Shown here one piece after another: positions 53,990-62,187 of a stretch of 64,000 bases of DNA; positions within the stretch are counted from its first letter, which is position 1; every line of letters starts with the position of its first letter. The position numbers and the translations under genes were made by a program. Source of the DNA: Cytobacillus sp. S13-E01. GTDB taxonomy: Bacteria; Bacillota; Bacilli; Bacillales; Bacillaceae_L. The notes under the pieces are model-generated. The model saw nothing but the letters and a program-made list of their open reading frames with translations. It did no database searches and was not told the DNA's origin. The DNA lies in NCBI RefSeq assembly GCF_029193815.1, contig NZ_JARFVC010000011.1, forward strand, positions 26,632 through 90,631, written 5' to 3'.

Positions 53990-54687
53990 TATGCGAACAT
54001 TTGAACTTTATATAGTGTACAAAATTTACACCAATCACGGATTACAATTTTTTTGTCACAAATAGAGATAACATTCTCATTTTTTAATCTAGTAAAAACT
54101 CTACTAACACTTTCTCTTCTTGAGCCTATAAGGTTTGCAAACTCTTGAACTGTTAAAGGAAGCTCAATTTGAACTCCGTAACCATGGTGTTCACCAAACT
54201 CTTTAGCTAACCGATCGAGGGCTGAAATTGTTTTACTATACACATCTAATAAGGCTATGTCACGGAGTGTTGAGGTAAAACCTCTGAGCTGTGAGCTCAT
54301 GTAGCGAATTATTTCAATTCCTAGTGCGGGATTCGTGATTAATTCCTTTTCCAAATTGGCTGTTTTTAGAAATAACACCTCACCGTCCATAAGCATATGG
54401 GCGGTTGCTGGATAAAGTGTACCTTCTTCTGTAAATATACAAGCCTCTGCAAATAAATCACCTGCTTTTTTTATACAAACTACGAGTTCTTTACCAGTGT
54501 GATCTCCTTTTGTTAACCGAACAATTCCTGTTTTTACAAAGAATACTCCTTTTGCTACATCATATTCTGAAAATATCACCTCTCCTTTTTTAAAAGGAAT
54601 AACGGTAAGAGAGTTTTCAATGTAGTTTAGTGAGTGCTCTGATAAATCCTTGAGGATTTCTAGCTTTCGTAATAAATTTGTATACAT
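53989..54687 (-). CDS. Second Crp/Fnr-family regulator
   Basis: A 232-residue regulator with a cNMP-like sensor domain and a C-terminal helix-turn-helix whose recognition part GSRRESVSRVF (near residue 186) has the Glu-x-x-Ser-Arg pattern for TGTGA/AGTGA sites. Near the C-terminus are only two cysteines (WCKFC), so a Bacillus Fnr-type three-Cys cluster site is not complete; it may bind another cofactor or sense something else such as NO. The gene has an FNR-type promoter of its own, so Fnr probably activates it. It is divergent from moaA. Confidence 0.87.
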   Translation of the reverse strand: MYTNLLRKLEILKDLSEHSLNYIENSLTVIPFKKGEVIFSEYDVAKGVFFVKTGIVRLTKGDHTGKELVVCIKKAGDLFAEACIFTEEGTLYPATAHMLMDGEVLFLKTANLEKELITNPALGIEIIRYMSSQLRGFTSTLRDIALLDVYSKTISALDRLAKEFGEHHGYGVQIELPLTVQEFANLIGSRRESVSRVFTRLKNENVISICDKKIVIRDWCKFCTLYKVQMFA

Positions 54688-54737
54688 AAACTCGCCTCCT
54701 TTTTAGTGGATTAGTTAAACGCATTCAATTACCTTAA

Positions 54738-54780
54738 ACTTTAATAATCAATTAAAGTTTTGTAAGTGATTTTAATCACT
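54738..54780 (-). promoter_or_regulatory. FNR-type promoter of the second Crp/Fnr gene
   Basis: On the minus strand AGTGATTAAAATCACT (54780-54765) is followed by TAAAGT (54743-54738), centre to -10 distance 29.5 bp. Confidence 0.75.
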
Positions 54781-54827
54781 AGTAGTAGTGATTGTTATAA
54801 TCATCAAGTTTTCACAAGCGATTGAAG

Positions 54828-54870
54828 TGTGATGAATGTAACAGTAATCCTAGTGACTTATGATTAAACT
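54828..54870 (+). promoter_or_regulatory. FNR-type promoter of moaA
   Basis: TGTGATGAATGTAACA (54828-54843, one mismatch) and TAAACT (54865-54870), centre to -10 distance 29.5 bp. Confidence 0.72.
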
Positions 54871-54905
54871 ATAGTTATTAGGATTATTTGTTGGGAGCGA
54901 GTTAG

Positions 54906-55916
54906 ATGACAAGCTTTGTTAAAGATAAATATAATCGACCATTACGCGATATAAGGATCTCTGTTACAGATCAATGTAATTTTAGGTGCACCTACTGTAT
55001 GCCAGCTGAAATATTTGGGCCTAATTTTAAATTCTTTAACAATGAAAAGCTATTAACATTTGAAGAGATAACTAGAATAACAACTAGTTTAGCGGAGCTA
55101 GGAGTGGAAAAAGTAAGGCTTACTGGCGGAGAACCATTACTAAGAAAAGATTTACATCTTTTAATAAAAGAGATTTCTAAAATTCAAGGGATTACAGATA
55201 TAGCACTTACTACAAATGGTGTACATTTACCAAAGCATGCACGACTATTAAGAGAATCAGGTCTTGCCCGTGTGAATGTTAGTTTGGATGCAATAGATGA
55301 TGAGATATTTCGTAGGATGAATGGTAGATCTGTTGGTGTTAAACCTGTATTAAAGGGAATTAGGGCTGCAATAGACGCAGGTTTAGATGTAAAAGTGAAT
55401 ATGGTAGTTAAAAAAGGTGAAAATGATTCACAAATCATACCCATGGCATCCTACTTTTTAGAACAAGGTATTCAGTTAAGATTTATTGAATTCATGGATG
55501 TTGGTAGCACGAACGGATGGAATTTTAATCAGGTCGTAACGAAAAAAGAAATTTATAAGATAGTTAACTCTCTATATCCACTTGAGGCAGTTGAATCTAG
55601 TTATTTCGGAGAAGTAGCAAAAAGATATCAGTATAAAAGAACAAATGTTGAAGTTGGTTTTATTTCATCAGTTTCGGAGTCTTTTTGTTCTAGTTGTACG
55701 CGGGCTAGAATATCAGCTGATGGTAAACTCTACACCTGTTTGTTTGCTGGCAGTGGATATGATTTACGAACGTTACTAAGAACAGAATCGTCAACTCAAG
55801 ATATAACCGATATGCTTCGTAACGTTTGGAGCAATAGAGATGATCGCTATTCCGATGAACGTTGTGAAGAAACGCAAAAACGACCGAAAATTGAAATGTC
55901 ATATATTGGTGGATGA
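54906..55916 (+). CDS. moaA: GTP 3',8-cyclase
   Basis: A 336-residue radical SAM enzyme that starts molybdopterin synthesis from GTP. Cluster 1 cysteines are 24, 28 and 31 ([10 protein letters not shown]). [10 protein letters not shown] near 75 and the C-terminal second cluster ([11 protein letters not shown] near 260 and YTCLF) are complete, and the product ends in the required Gly-Gly. GGGAGCGAG precedes the start. It is monocistronic; moaC and moaB are not seen in the window and must lie elsewhere. Confidence 0.96.
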   Translation: MTSFVKDKYNRPLRDIRISVTDQCNFRCTYCMPAEIFGPNFKFFNNEKLLTFEEITRITTSLAELGVEKVRLTGGEPLLRKDLHLLIKEISKIQGITDIALTTNGVHLPKHARLLRESGLARVNVSLDAIDDEIFRRMNGRSVGVKPVLKGIRAAIDAGLDVKVNMVVKKGENDSQIIPMASYFLEQGIQLRFIEFMDVGSTNGWNFNQVVTKKEIYKIVNSLYPLEAVESSYFGEVAKRYQYKRTNVEVGFISSVSESFCSSCTRARISADGKLYTCLFAGSGYDLRTLLRTESSTQDITDMLRNVWSNRDDRYSDERCEETQKRPKIEMSYIGG

Positions 55917-55922
55917 AGAAAT

Positions 55923-55990
55923 CACAGTACGTCCGCTTTTCGGCTTATGACCTCGAGCCGATGGCGCCTGGACCTAGACACCAAACTAGA
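55923..55990 (-). repeat. Intergenic repeat, degenerate copy k, reversed
   Basis: On the minus strand GTGTCTAGGTCCAGGCGCCATC followed by GGCTCGAGGTCATAAGCC and AAAAGCGGAC; only the 5' half of the repeat is kept. It is the only copy in this orientation. Confidence 0.7.
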
Positions 55991-56034
55991 TACAAAACAA
56001 AAAATGGTCAGCATATAAATTCTGATATTATAAT

Positions 56035-56062
56035 AAAGTGCTTGGAGCCCCGAGCACTTTTT
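56035..56062 (+). terminator. Terminator of moaA
   Basis: AAAGTGCT / AGCACTTT stem followed by TTATT. Confidence 0.75.
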
Positions 56063-56079
56063 ATTATGAATTGCAAATA

Positions 56080-56108
56080 AAAACTCCTTGATGAAACCAA
56101 GGAGTTTT
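56080..56108. terminator. Bidirectional terminator between moaA and ric
   Basis: AAAACTCCTTG / CAAGGAGTTTT perfect 11-bp stem. Confidence 0.85.
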
Positions 56109-56140
56109 TGTGTTAAATAATGGAATAATTATAATTGAAT

Positions 56141-56848
56141 TCAATTTTGAGCAGCTGCTCTAGGGAATAAAATATTATTTTCCAAATGAATATGTTGGAA
56201 TAAATCTGACTCTAAATGTTCCAATCGTTGATAAACTAAGCGATATGTTCCGCAAGCTCCGAATGGAGGTGTGAAATCATTAGTAATATCCCGAAGTTCT
56301 TTGATAATATCGCCTGCTCCATCATGTTCACTTTCTAATTCTTCTATTAAATTTTTCATTCTTGTCAGGATCTCAGTATCAGGATTTTTCTCGAATTCAA
56401 GAATTAATGGAAATACTTCAGTATCTTCTTTTATTGTGTGCTGTTCAAGCTCGGACTTAAGCTGATTAAATAAAGTATGGACCCGAGATAGGTGCGTATG
56501 TTCAGCTCCATGTACACGTAACACCTTTGTTACATAGGGGGTAAGCTGTGGTAGCTCTTCATTTAAATAGCGATGATGCTTGTTAACGATATGTTCAATT
56601 AACTCAGTATATGTTGCACTATTCCAATCAATTTCTCTCTTATTACGTTCTTTCATGTCATAATATAACTCGTTTAATTTGCCAACTACTTCCTCAGCTG
56701 ACAGGTTTCTTTCATTAATGGCGTCGATTAATGGTCTATTACCTCCGCAGCAAAAATCAATCCGATATGATTTAAAAAGGTCACCTGCTTTTGGAAACTT
56801 CGTTACAACTTCACCAATGTTAGATTGTTCAGTAAATACATGTTCCAT
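56141..56848 (-). CDS. ric: Iron-sulfur cluster repair di-iron protein Ric/ScdA
   Basis: A 235-residue cytoplasmic protein that repairs Fe-S centres damaged by nitric oxide or oxidants. The N-terminal ScdA domain has the Cys-Cys pair in DFCCGGNRPL near residue 33. The C-terminal hemerythrin-like four-helix bundle carries the histidines and glutamates for the di-iron site (HHRY near 93, HGAEHTHL near 113, EHDGAGD near 175, HIHLENNILFP near 218). It has a perfectly spaced FNR-type promoter. In this setting it protects against NO made during nitrate respiration. Confidence 0.94.
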   Translation of the reverse strand: MEHVFTEQSNIGEVVTKFPKAGDLFKSYRIDFCCGGNRPLIDAINERNLSAEEVVGKLNELYYDMKERNKREIDWNSATYTELIEHIVNKHHRYLNEELPQLTPYVTKVLRVHGAEHTHLSRVHTLFNQLKSELEQHTIKEDTEVFPLILEFEKNPDTEILTRMKNLIEELESEHDGAGDIIKELRDITNDFTPPFGACGTYRLVYQRLEHLESDLFQHIHLENNILFPRAAAQN

Positions 56849-56912
56849 AAAAATGCCTCCTTATTTTACAAAAAGTTGTCTTTACTTTTTGATTTAGTTT
56901 ATTTCTAGTAAT

Positions 56913-56955
56913 AGTTTATCGTGTTTTACTACCTTAAGAGGTGATTCAAATCACA
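56913..56955 (-). promoter_or_regulatory. FNR-type promoter of ric
   Basis: On the minus strand TGTGATTTGAATCACC (56955-56940) and TAAACT (56918-56913), centre to -10 distance 29.5 bp. Confidence 0.8.
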
Positions 56956-56984
56956 CTAGTTGGGATAAAAATTTATTGTGTAAA

Positions 56985-57028
56985 TGTGATAAAAGTCACA
57001 CTTTTGGACATAGTCCTTTTGTTACTAT
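56985..57028 (+). promoter_or_regulatory. FNR-type promoter of the chemoreceptor gene
   Basis: TGTGATAAAAGTCACA (56985-57000), a full FNR palindrome, with TACTAT at 57023-57028; the spacing is one base longer than at the other sites. Confidence 0.72.
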
Positions 57029-57072
57029 GAAAGTAATGGTAAAAATTTTCATTACAAGGGATGTGAATCTAT

Positions 57073-58032
57073 ATGTTTATAAGCAAAATAAAATATGAGG
57101 ATATAGTAGAAGAAAATAAGAAGCTACAAGAGGAGCTTGCTTTACTTAAGAATAGCTCTGAATCTCAAAGTAATCATACACAAAAGTTTCTTAATAATTT
57201 ATATAAAGATTTACTTTGCGCTGTAGAACAGCACGAATTAGTGAATGGACAACACCATAGTCTTGGGGACTTGGTTAGTAAAATTAAAGATAAGTTTGAT
57301 GTTGTAGGAAATTTAAGTCAGTCTTCCAATAATCATTCTCTTACATTAGTTGAAAGAGGAAATAGCTTACTTGCTTCAGCTGACGATATGGTGAAAACAT
57401 CCAATGAGGGAAGGGTTCTAGTAAATAATGTGGAGAATTTGATAAATGAACTGGGTCAACAGTTGGAAGACACTTCGATAAAAATAACTCATCTTAGCAA
57501 AAGATCAAAGGAAATTGAAAATATTGTGAAGGTCATAAAAGAGATTGCAGAACAAACAAATCTCTTGGCCCTTAATGCGTCAATTGAGGCTGCTAGGGCA
57601 GGTGAACAAGGAAAAGGCTTTTCTGTTGTTGCGGCTGAGGTCAGAAAACTAGCTGAAAATACAGCAGAAAGTACAAATCACATAAGTCAGTTAACTCAAG
57701 CAATTCAACAAGAAATCAATCAATCCTTACAATCTACAAATAATAGTACAAAATTAATCCAAAATGGAGTCAATGAAAGTAGTACCACAACTGCAAAAAT
57801 AGGCTATATTATTACGATTATAGAAAGTGTTCAAACCGAGGTGCGAAATGTAATACAAACGATTGATGAGCAAAATACCTATTCAGAAAATATTTTAGAT
57901 GAAATACACCAAACCAAAACGATATTTGATGACGCCCAAAGTCTAATTCTTCAACATATTGATGATGCAGCCATAGTTGATAACCAACTTGAAAATGGTT
58001 TAATACAATTAAGAGAAATGTCAAAAATATAG
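57073..58032 (+). CDS. Cytosolic methyl-accepting chemotaxis-like protein
   Basis: A 319-residue soluble chemoreceptor with no membrane helix. Residues 1-30 form a coiled coil, residues 40-75 hold a Cys/His-containing segment ([14 protein letters not shown]), and residues 90-300 are the MCP signalling helices. The hairpin tip is canonical ([20 protein letters not shown], then [20 protein letters not shown]). It should couple to CheA/CheW. An FNR-type promoter suggests it is made without oxygen, so it may steer cells by redox state, nitrogen oxides or a metal held by the Cys/His segment; that last part is inference. Confidence 0.88.
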   Translation: MFISKIKYEDIVEENKKLQEELALLKNSSESQSNHTQKFLNNLYKDLLCAVEQHELVNGQHHSLGDLVSKIKDKFDVVGNLSQSSNNHSLTLVERGNSLLASADDMVKTSNEGRVLVNNVENLINELGQQLEDTSIKITHLSKRSKEIENIVKVIKEIAEQTNLLALNASIEAARAGEQGKGFSVVAAEVRKLAENTAESTNHISQLTQAIQQEINQSLQSTNNSTKLIQNGVNESSTTTAKIGYIITIIESVQTEVRNVIQTIDEQNTYSENILDEIHQTKTIFDDAQSLILQHIDDAAIVDNQLENGLIQLREMSKI

Positions 58033-58033
58033 A

Positions 58034-58072
58034 AACTAGAGATCAACAAAATTTGTTGATCTCCAGTTTGCT
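58034..58072 (+). terminator. Terminator of the chemoreceptor gene
   Basis: AAACTAGAGATCAACAAA / TTTGTTGATCTCCAGTTT long stem, followed by GCTTTTT. Confidence 0.88.
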
Positions 58073-58270
58073 TTTTAATAAACGGCAAGAGTAATCTAAC
58101 CTCACCTTGAAACCTATCCTGTTGAAACTTCACATCACCCACTTGAATCTAGTTCACCAGTTCCTTGGACATTATCTTACCAGTTTCATCCTCAGATTTT
58201 GAAAAAAAGCTATCCTCACTTTCGAACATTGCGTAGCGGCTCCTATGTTTTTTATCCCTTAATAAACCTC

Positions 58271-58284
58271 GGTCATGCATGACC
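58271..58284. other. Perfect 14-bp palindrome upstream of moeA
   Basis: GGTCATGCATGACC. The 58.07-58.35 kb stretch contains this palindrome and no supported gene; a minus-strand frame across it lacks a ribosome site. It might be a regulator site but is about 85 bases before the FNR-type element. Confidence 0.35.
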
Positions 58285-58355
58285 ATTTGAAAAATAAAGA
58301 AATAAGATAGATTTTTTGGTATAACAACAAGAATAAAGTACAATAAGGATGAAAA

Positions 58356-58398
58356 TGTGATATTTATCAATGTACAAAAAGTAAAATTACGATACGAT
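58356..58398 (+). promoter_or_regulatory. FNR-type promoter of the moeA operon
   Basis: TGTGATATTTATCAAT (58356-58371, two mismatches in the right arm) and TACGAT (58393-58398), centre to -10 distance 29.5 bp. Confidence 0.6.
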
Positions 58399-58435
58399 AG
58401 TAGTACAATACGTGTGAAAGTAAGGAGAAGAAAAA

Positions 58436-59704
58436 ATGGTTGAAAAACGTACTCCCATTCCAGTCGCCGAGGCTGTTAAAAAGGTTATGTCATTTGCGAA
58501 AACTGGTATAACAGAGAAAATCGAACTTGAAAATAGTTATGGAAGGTACTTAGCAGAAGACTTAAAAGCAGATCATGATGTACCACCTTTCGACCGCTCG
58601 CCATATGATGGTTTTGCTATACGGTCTGTGGACACAAAAAGAGCGAGTCATTCAAACCCAGTAGAATTTGAGGTTATTGAAGAAATTGGGGCTGGTTCGG
58701 TCGCAACTAAATCAGTAGGTCCCCTTCAAGCTGTAAGAATTATGACAGGTGCACAAATGCCACCTGATTGTGATGCGGTTGTTATGTTAGAAATAACAAA
58801 AGAATTTGAGCAAAACAATAGAAGATACATGTCACTAAAAAGACGAATTTCATCAGGCGACAATATTTCCTTTCAAGGTGAAGATACGAAGAAGGGGAAT
58901 GTGTTAGTAGAAAAAGGTTCATGTATTAACCCTGGTATAATAGCTCTTTTAGCTACATTTGGCTATGATAAAGTGTCTGTTGGAAAAAAACCAGTTGTCG
59001 GAATTTATGCAACAGGTACAGAGTTATTAGACGTTCAGGAACAGCTTGTACCAGGGAAGATCAGGAATAGTAACTCTTATATGATCCGTGGCCAGGTTGA
59101 GCGGGCTGGAGCAGAGCCACTGTATTTTGGTAAGCTAGCTGATGATTTTGATACATGCTATCAAGCTGTAAAGAATGCAATAGATAAGGTAGACTTACTT
59201 ATCACTACAGGTGGTGTATCTGTAGGAGATTACGACTATTTGCCAGCAATCTATGAAAAATTAGGTGCCGTGGTACTTTTTAATAAAATTGGTATGAGGC
59301 CAGGAAGTGTAACGACTGTTGCACAATTAGATGGAAAACTACTTTTTGGGTTATCAGGAAATCCTTCAGCTTGTTATGTTGGCTTTGAACTTTTTGCAAG
59401 ACCAGTAGTAAGAACAATGCTACTTAATCCAAAGCCACATCTAATGAAAATACAGGCTAGATTAAACGTTGATTTTCCCAAACCTAATCCGTTTACCCGA
59501 TTTGTTCGAAGTAAAGTAACGTTTGAAGATGGTGTTGTTTCTGTTGAACCTAGTGGTTTAGATAAATCAAATGTTGTAACATCCTTGTCCGGAGCAAACT
59601 CTCTAATGGTGTTACCAGGTGGTACAAGAGGTTATGAACAAGGGATGAACGTAGATGTTCTTCTCCTTGAAGATCAACAAGGCTGCAAATGGCCATGGGC
59701 TTAG
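58436..59704 (+). CDS. moeA: Molybdopterin molybdotransferase
   Basis: A 422-residue enzyme that inserts molybdate into adenylated molybdopterin. DVPPFDRSPYDGFAIR near residue 48, GAQMPPDCDAVV near 104, TGGVSVGDYD near 261 and LSGNPSACYVGFELF near 305 are hallmark segments. AAGGAGAAG precedes the ATG. First gene of moeA-mobB-moaE-moaD; the next gene starts inside its last codons. Confidence 0.96.
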   Translation: MVEKRTPIPVAEAVKKVMSFAKTGITEKIELENSYGRYLAEDLKADHDVPPFDRSPYDGFAIRSVDTKRASHSNPVEFEVIEEIGAGSVATKSVGPLQAVRIMTGAQMPPDCDAVVMLEITKEFEQNNRRYMSLKRRISSGDNISFQGEDTKKGNVLVEKGSCINPGIIALLATFGYDKVSVGKKPVVGIYATGTELLDVQEQLVPGKIRNSNSYMIRGQVERAGAEPLYFGKLADDFDTCYQAVKNAIDKVDLLITTGGVSVGDYDYLPAIYEKLGAVVLFNKIGMRPGSVTTVAQLDGKLLFGLSGNPSACYVGFELFARPVVRTMLLNPKPHLMKIQARLNVDFPKPNPFTRFVRSKVTFEDGVVSVEPSGLDKSNVVTSLSGANSLMVLPGGTRGYEQGMNVDVLLLEDQQGCKWPWA

Positions 59705-60216
59705 GTATCCCTATTTTACAAATTGTTGGTTATCAAAATAGTGGTAAAACAACTTTAGTAGAAAAACTGGTGAAACTAATAGCTGGGGAAGGTTTACGAG
59801 TTTCAACAATAAAACATCACGGTCATGGTGGGAAACCAGATATAGATGATATAGGCAAAGACTCAGATATTCACCGACAAGCAGGTGCTGTTGCCACAAG
59901 TGTTGAAGGTGGTGGAGTTCTCAGGCTCCATTGTGAAAAAAGTAATTGGCAGCTTTCCGAGATAATAGAACTATATAAATTACTTAACATAGATATGATT
60001 CTTGTTGAGGGCTATAAAATGAATGAATATCCTAAAGTAGTCTTACTTCGTAAAAAGGAAGATCAAGTTTTATTAGATAAACTTACAAATATAATTGCTG
60101 TTATTTCTTGGTTCCCATTACAAGAGAACATCAAAAAGAGCTTCAAGACATATAGTCTCGATAATGAAAATTATTTAAATGATATATTACAAGTTATGAG
60201 GGATTTACATGAGTGA
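59689..60216 (+). CDS. mobB: Molybdopterin-guanine dinucleotide biosynthesis protein B
   Basis: A 175-residue GTP-binding accessory protein for MGD synthesis. The P-loop GYQNSGKTTL is near residue 14, KHHGHGG near 43 is a family motif, and ILVEGYK follows near 105. It overlaps moeA by 16 bases; the ATG at 59689 has AAGG six bases upstream, and an alternative ATG lies two codons on. It overlaps moaE by eight bases, so the four genes are co-translated. Confidence 0.94.
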   Translation: MAMGLGIPILQIVGYQNSGKTTLVEKLVKLIAGEGLRVSTIKHHGHGGKPDIDDIGKDSDIHRQAGAVATSVEGGGVLRLHCEKSNWQLSEIIELYKLLNIDMILVEGYKMNEYPKVVLLRKKEDQVLLDKLTNIIAVISWFPLQENIKKSFKTYSLDNENYLNDILQVMRDLHE

Positions 60217-60679
60217 AAAACTGTTTTTAATTACAAGTGATGTAATAAATAGTGAAGAGGTCACAAATAAAGTAGTTCGTCGTGAGGCAGGGGCTATTAC
60301 GACATTTACAGGGACTGTACGAGAATTTACTAAAGGAAAAAGGACACTTCACTTAGAATATGACGCATATGTCCCAATGGCGGAAAAAAAACTTGCTCAA
60401 ATAGGAACAGAAATTGTCGAGCGATGGCCAGATGCAAAAGTTGCGATTACACATCGGATTGGCAGGCTGGAAATCTCTGATATTGCCGTTGTCATTGCAG
60501 TATCAACTCCCCATCGAAAAGATGCTTATACTGCGAATGAGTATGCGATTGAAAGGATTAAAGAGATTGTACCAATCTGGAAAAAAGAAAATTGGGAGGA
60601 TGGAGAAATGTGGATAGGCGACCAACTAGAAAGAAAATCCTATCCAACTGGAAAACCCGAGAAGGAGGATTTTGAGTGA
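60209..60679 (+). CDS. moaE: Molybdopterin synthase catalytic subunit
   Basis: A 156-residue large subunit of molybdopterin synthase, which adds two sulfurs to precursor Z using MoaD thiocarboxylate. GAITTFTGTVREFTKG near residue 28, LEYDAYVPMA near 48, HRIGRLEISD near 87 and the KKENWEDGEMW catalytic lysine segment near 128 are all present. It overlaps mobB upstream and moaD downstream by four bases. Confidence 0.95.
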   Translation: MSEKLFLITSDVINSEEVTNKVVRREAGAITTFTGTVREFTKGKRTLHLEYDAYVPMAEKKLAQIGTEIVERWPDAKVAITHRIGRLEISDIAVVIAVSTPHRKDAYTANEYAIERIKEIVPIWKKENWEDGEMWIGDQLERKSYPTGKPEKEDFE

Positions 60680-60909
60680 TAAATATATTATTTTTTGCTC
60701 ATCTACAAGACGCAATTGGGAAAGAAAAGATATGCATAGAAATTAATTCTATTTCAATAGCAGACTTAAAGAAAGAGCTTGCAAGTCAATATAAACTCCC
60801 GAATCTAGATAATGTAATGTTTGCTATAAACGAGGAGTATGCTTCAGGTGAGGACATAGTAAACGCTGGGGATACAGTAGCTTTAATACCACCAGTTAGT
60901 GGAGGATGA
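60676..60909 (+). CDS. moaD: Molybdopterin synthase sulfur-carrier subunit
   Basis: A 77-residue ubiquitin-fold sulfur carrier ending in PPVSGG. The terminal Gly-Gly is adenylated and thiocarboxylated, normally by MoeB, which is not in this window. GTG start, four-base overlap with moaE, and AAGGAGG upstream inside moaE. Last gene of the operon. Confidence 0.94.
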   Translation: MINILFFAHLQDAIGKEKICIEINSISIADLKKELASQYKLPNLDNVMFAINEEYASGEDIVNAGDTVALIPPVSGG

Positions 60910-60950
60910 ACACTTATAACATATTCAAACCTTTGTAAGATTTAGCTTTT

Positions 60951-60981
60951 AAAAAGTCGACAAGCACTTGTCGACTTTTTT
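60951..60981 (+). terminator. Terminator of the moeA operon
   Basis: AAAAAGTCGACAAG / CTTGTCGACTTTTT stem with a very short loop, then TATC. Confidence 0.9.
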
Positions 60982-60989
60982 ATCTTGCA

Positions 60990-61032
60990 AGTGATAAGCG
61001 TCACATTCAGTAGGAGAACAATTATTTATAAT
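60990..61032 (+). promoter_or_regulatory. FNR-type promoter of ywiC
   Basis: AGTGATAAGCGTCACA (60990-61005) and a perfect TATAAT (61027-61032), centre to -10 distance 29.5 bp. Confidence 0.82.
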
Positions 61033-61063
61033 AAAGGTAACCTATTATGAAGAGGTGAGTTTA

Positions 61064-61777
61064 TTGAAACCTTTATTACCTAAACAACATGGTGCCTGGG
61101 CGATGTTACTCGTGCCTTTTTTTCTTGGGATTGGCTTAGGTGAGGCAGTATGGCTACATTTACCTTTGGTTATTGGTTGGCTATTTTTATATTTAGCAAC
61201 ATATCCACTACTAATGGCTATAAAGAATAAAAAAAGAAAGTTACACATAAAATGGTCGATTATTTACTTGGTACCAGCACTTTTTGCTTTACTTATTGTG
61301 TTAATAGCTGATTATCGGTTTATTTTTTTTGGAATGGTAATGATTCCATTTTTTATTATAAATGCGCTCTATGCTAAACAAAACAATGAACGTGCACTTC
61401 TTAATGATTTTTCTGCCATATCTGCATTTGGTATTGGGGGAATTGCAAGTTACTTTGCAGGAACAGGAACATTAGATTTTATGGCATTTGCTGTTTGGGG
61501 ACTTTCGATCCTATTTTTTATTGGAAGTACATTCTTTGTTAAAACGATGATTCGCGAAAAACGAAATCCTAAATATCGAATAATATCATGGGGATACCAC
61601 GCAAGTGTAATCATATTACTGATAGTAAGTGGCCAAAGCTTGGTCACGATTGCATTTTTACCTAGTCTTATTCGCTCAATTTATTTATATGGAAAATCGA
61701 TGTCTATGATGAAAATTGGTATATTGGAGATTGTGAATTCTGCGTTTTTTTTAATTGCAACATTGCTTGTAATATAA
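61064..61777 (+). CDS. ywiC: YwiC-like membrane protein
   Basis: A 237-residue protein with about seven or eight membrane helices. The N-terminus PLLPKQHGAWAMLLVPFFLG is the YwiC-like signature. In B. subtilis ywiC sits in the narK-fnr-ywiC region, so it travels with nitrate respiration genes, but its function is unknown. The start is a TTG at 61064 with AGAGGTG six bases upstream. Its FNR-type promoter is among the best in the window. Confidence 0.88.
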   Translation: MKPLLPKQHGAWAMLLVPFFLGIGLGEAVWLHLPLVIGWLFLYLATYPLLMAIKNKKRKLHIKWSIIYLVPALFALLIVLIADYRFIFFGMVMIPFFIINALYAKQNNERALLNDFSAISAFGIGGIASYFAGTGTLDFMAFAVWGLSILFFIGSTFFVKTMIREKRNPKYRIISWGYHASVIILLIVSGQSLVTIAFLPSLIRSIYLYGKSMSMMKIGILEIVNSAFFLIATLLVI

Positions 61778-61794
61778 AATACCAAAACCAACGT

Positions 61795-61826
61795 AACGCT
61801 TGTGTAAACCACCAGCGTTTTTTTTG
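61795..61826 (+). terminator. Terminator of ywiC
   Basis: AACGCT-t-GTG / CAC-c-AGCGTT stem followed by T8. Confidence 0.85.
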
Positions 61827-61829
61827 TTG

Positions 61830-62076
61830 TTTAGGAATTTATAAAATTGTAAGGTTGTGTATAACTTCGTATCTCTGTCTATCTCCAGGCGCCATCGGAC
61901 ATGAGGTCATAAGCCATTTCCTTTAAGAAGGAAAAACCACCTTCTTGAATAAACCGTCTTATGCTTGACTTGCACAGGATGTGCTGATGTCGATGTTCGC
62001 CACAGGACGTGGCGGGTTTTAATCGATGCGACGAAAGGTGGGCGCCCTGCGCTGTTCTTAAAAGATAAGAAAGCAT
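61830..62076 (+). repeat. Intergenic repeat, long copy l
   Basis: AGGAATTTATAAAATTGTAA lead, CTCCAGGCGCCATCGG core, central stem TTTAAGAAGGAAAAACC...CCACCTTCTTGAA, the 3' module with GCACAGGATGTGC and CGCCACAGGACGTGGCG, and GGGCGCCCTGCGC end. It lies directly before the IS110-type element. Confidence 0.88.
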
Positions 62077-62114
62077 TCCTGTATTAAAGCAAAATGAGAT
62101 TTGAATAAAATAAG

Positions 62115-62180
62115 CCTCCTTGGTATGATACAAAGTGTCCAAGCTGATCAGCGCAAAGGACATTTAATAACCAAAGGAGG
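62115..62180 (+). promoter_or_regulatory. Hairpin hiding the transposase ribosome site
   Basis: CCTCCTTGGT (62115-62124) can pair with ACCAAAGGAGG (62170-62180), which contains the ribosome site. Inside are TGTCC/GGACA and the perfect palindrome GCTGATCAGC (62143-62152). Read-through transcripts would thus translate the transposase poorly. Confidence 0.6.
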
Positions 62181-62187
62181 ACATAAA

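Noticed and set aside
58149..58370. Minus-strand frame upstream of moeA with a DRGLLRDKKH-type start
   Set aside because: No ribosome site, overlaps the FNR-type element and palindrome, and the protein does not clearly match any family.
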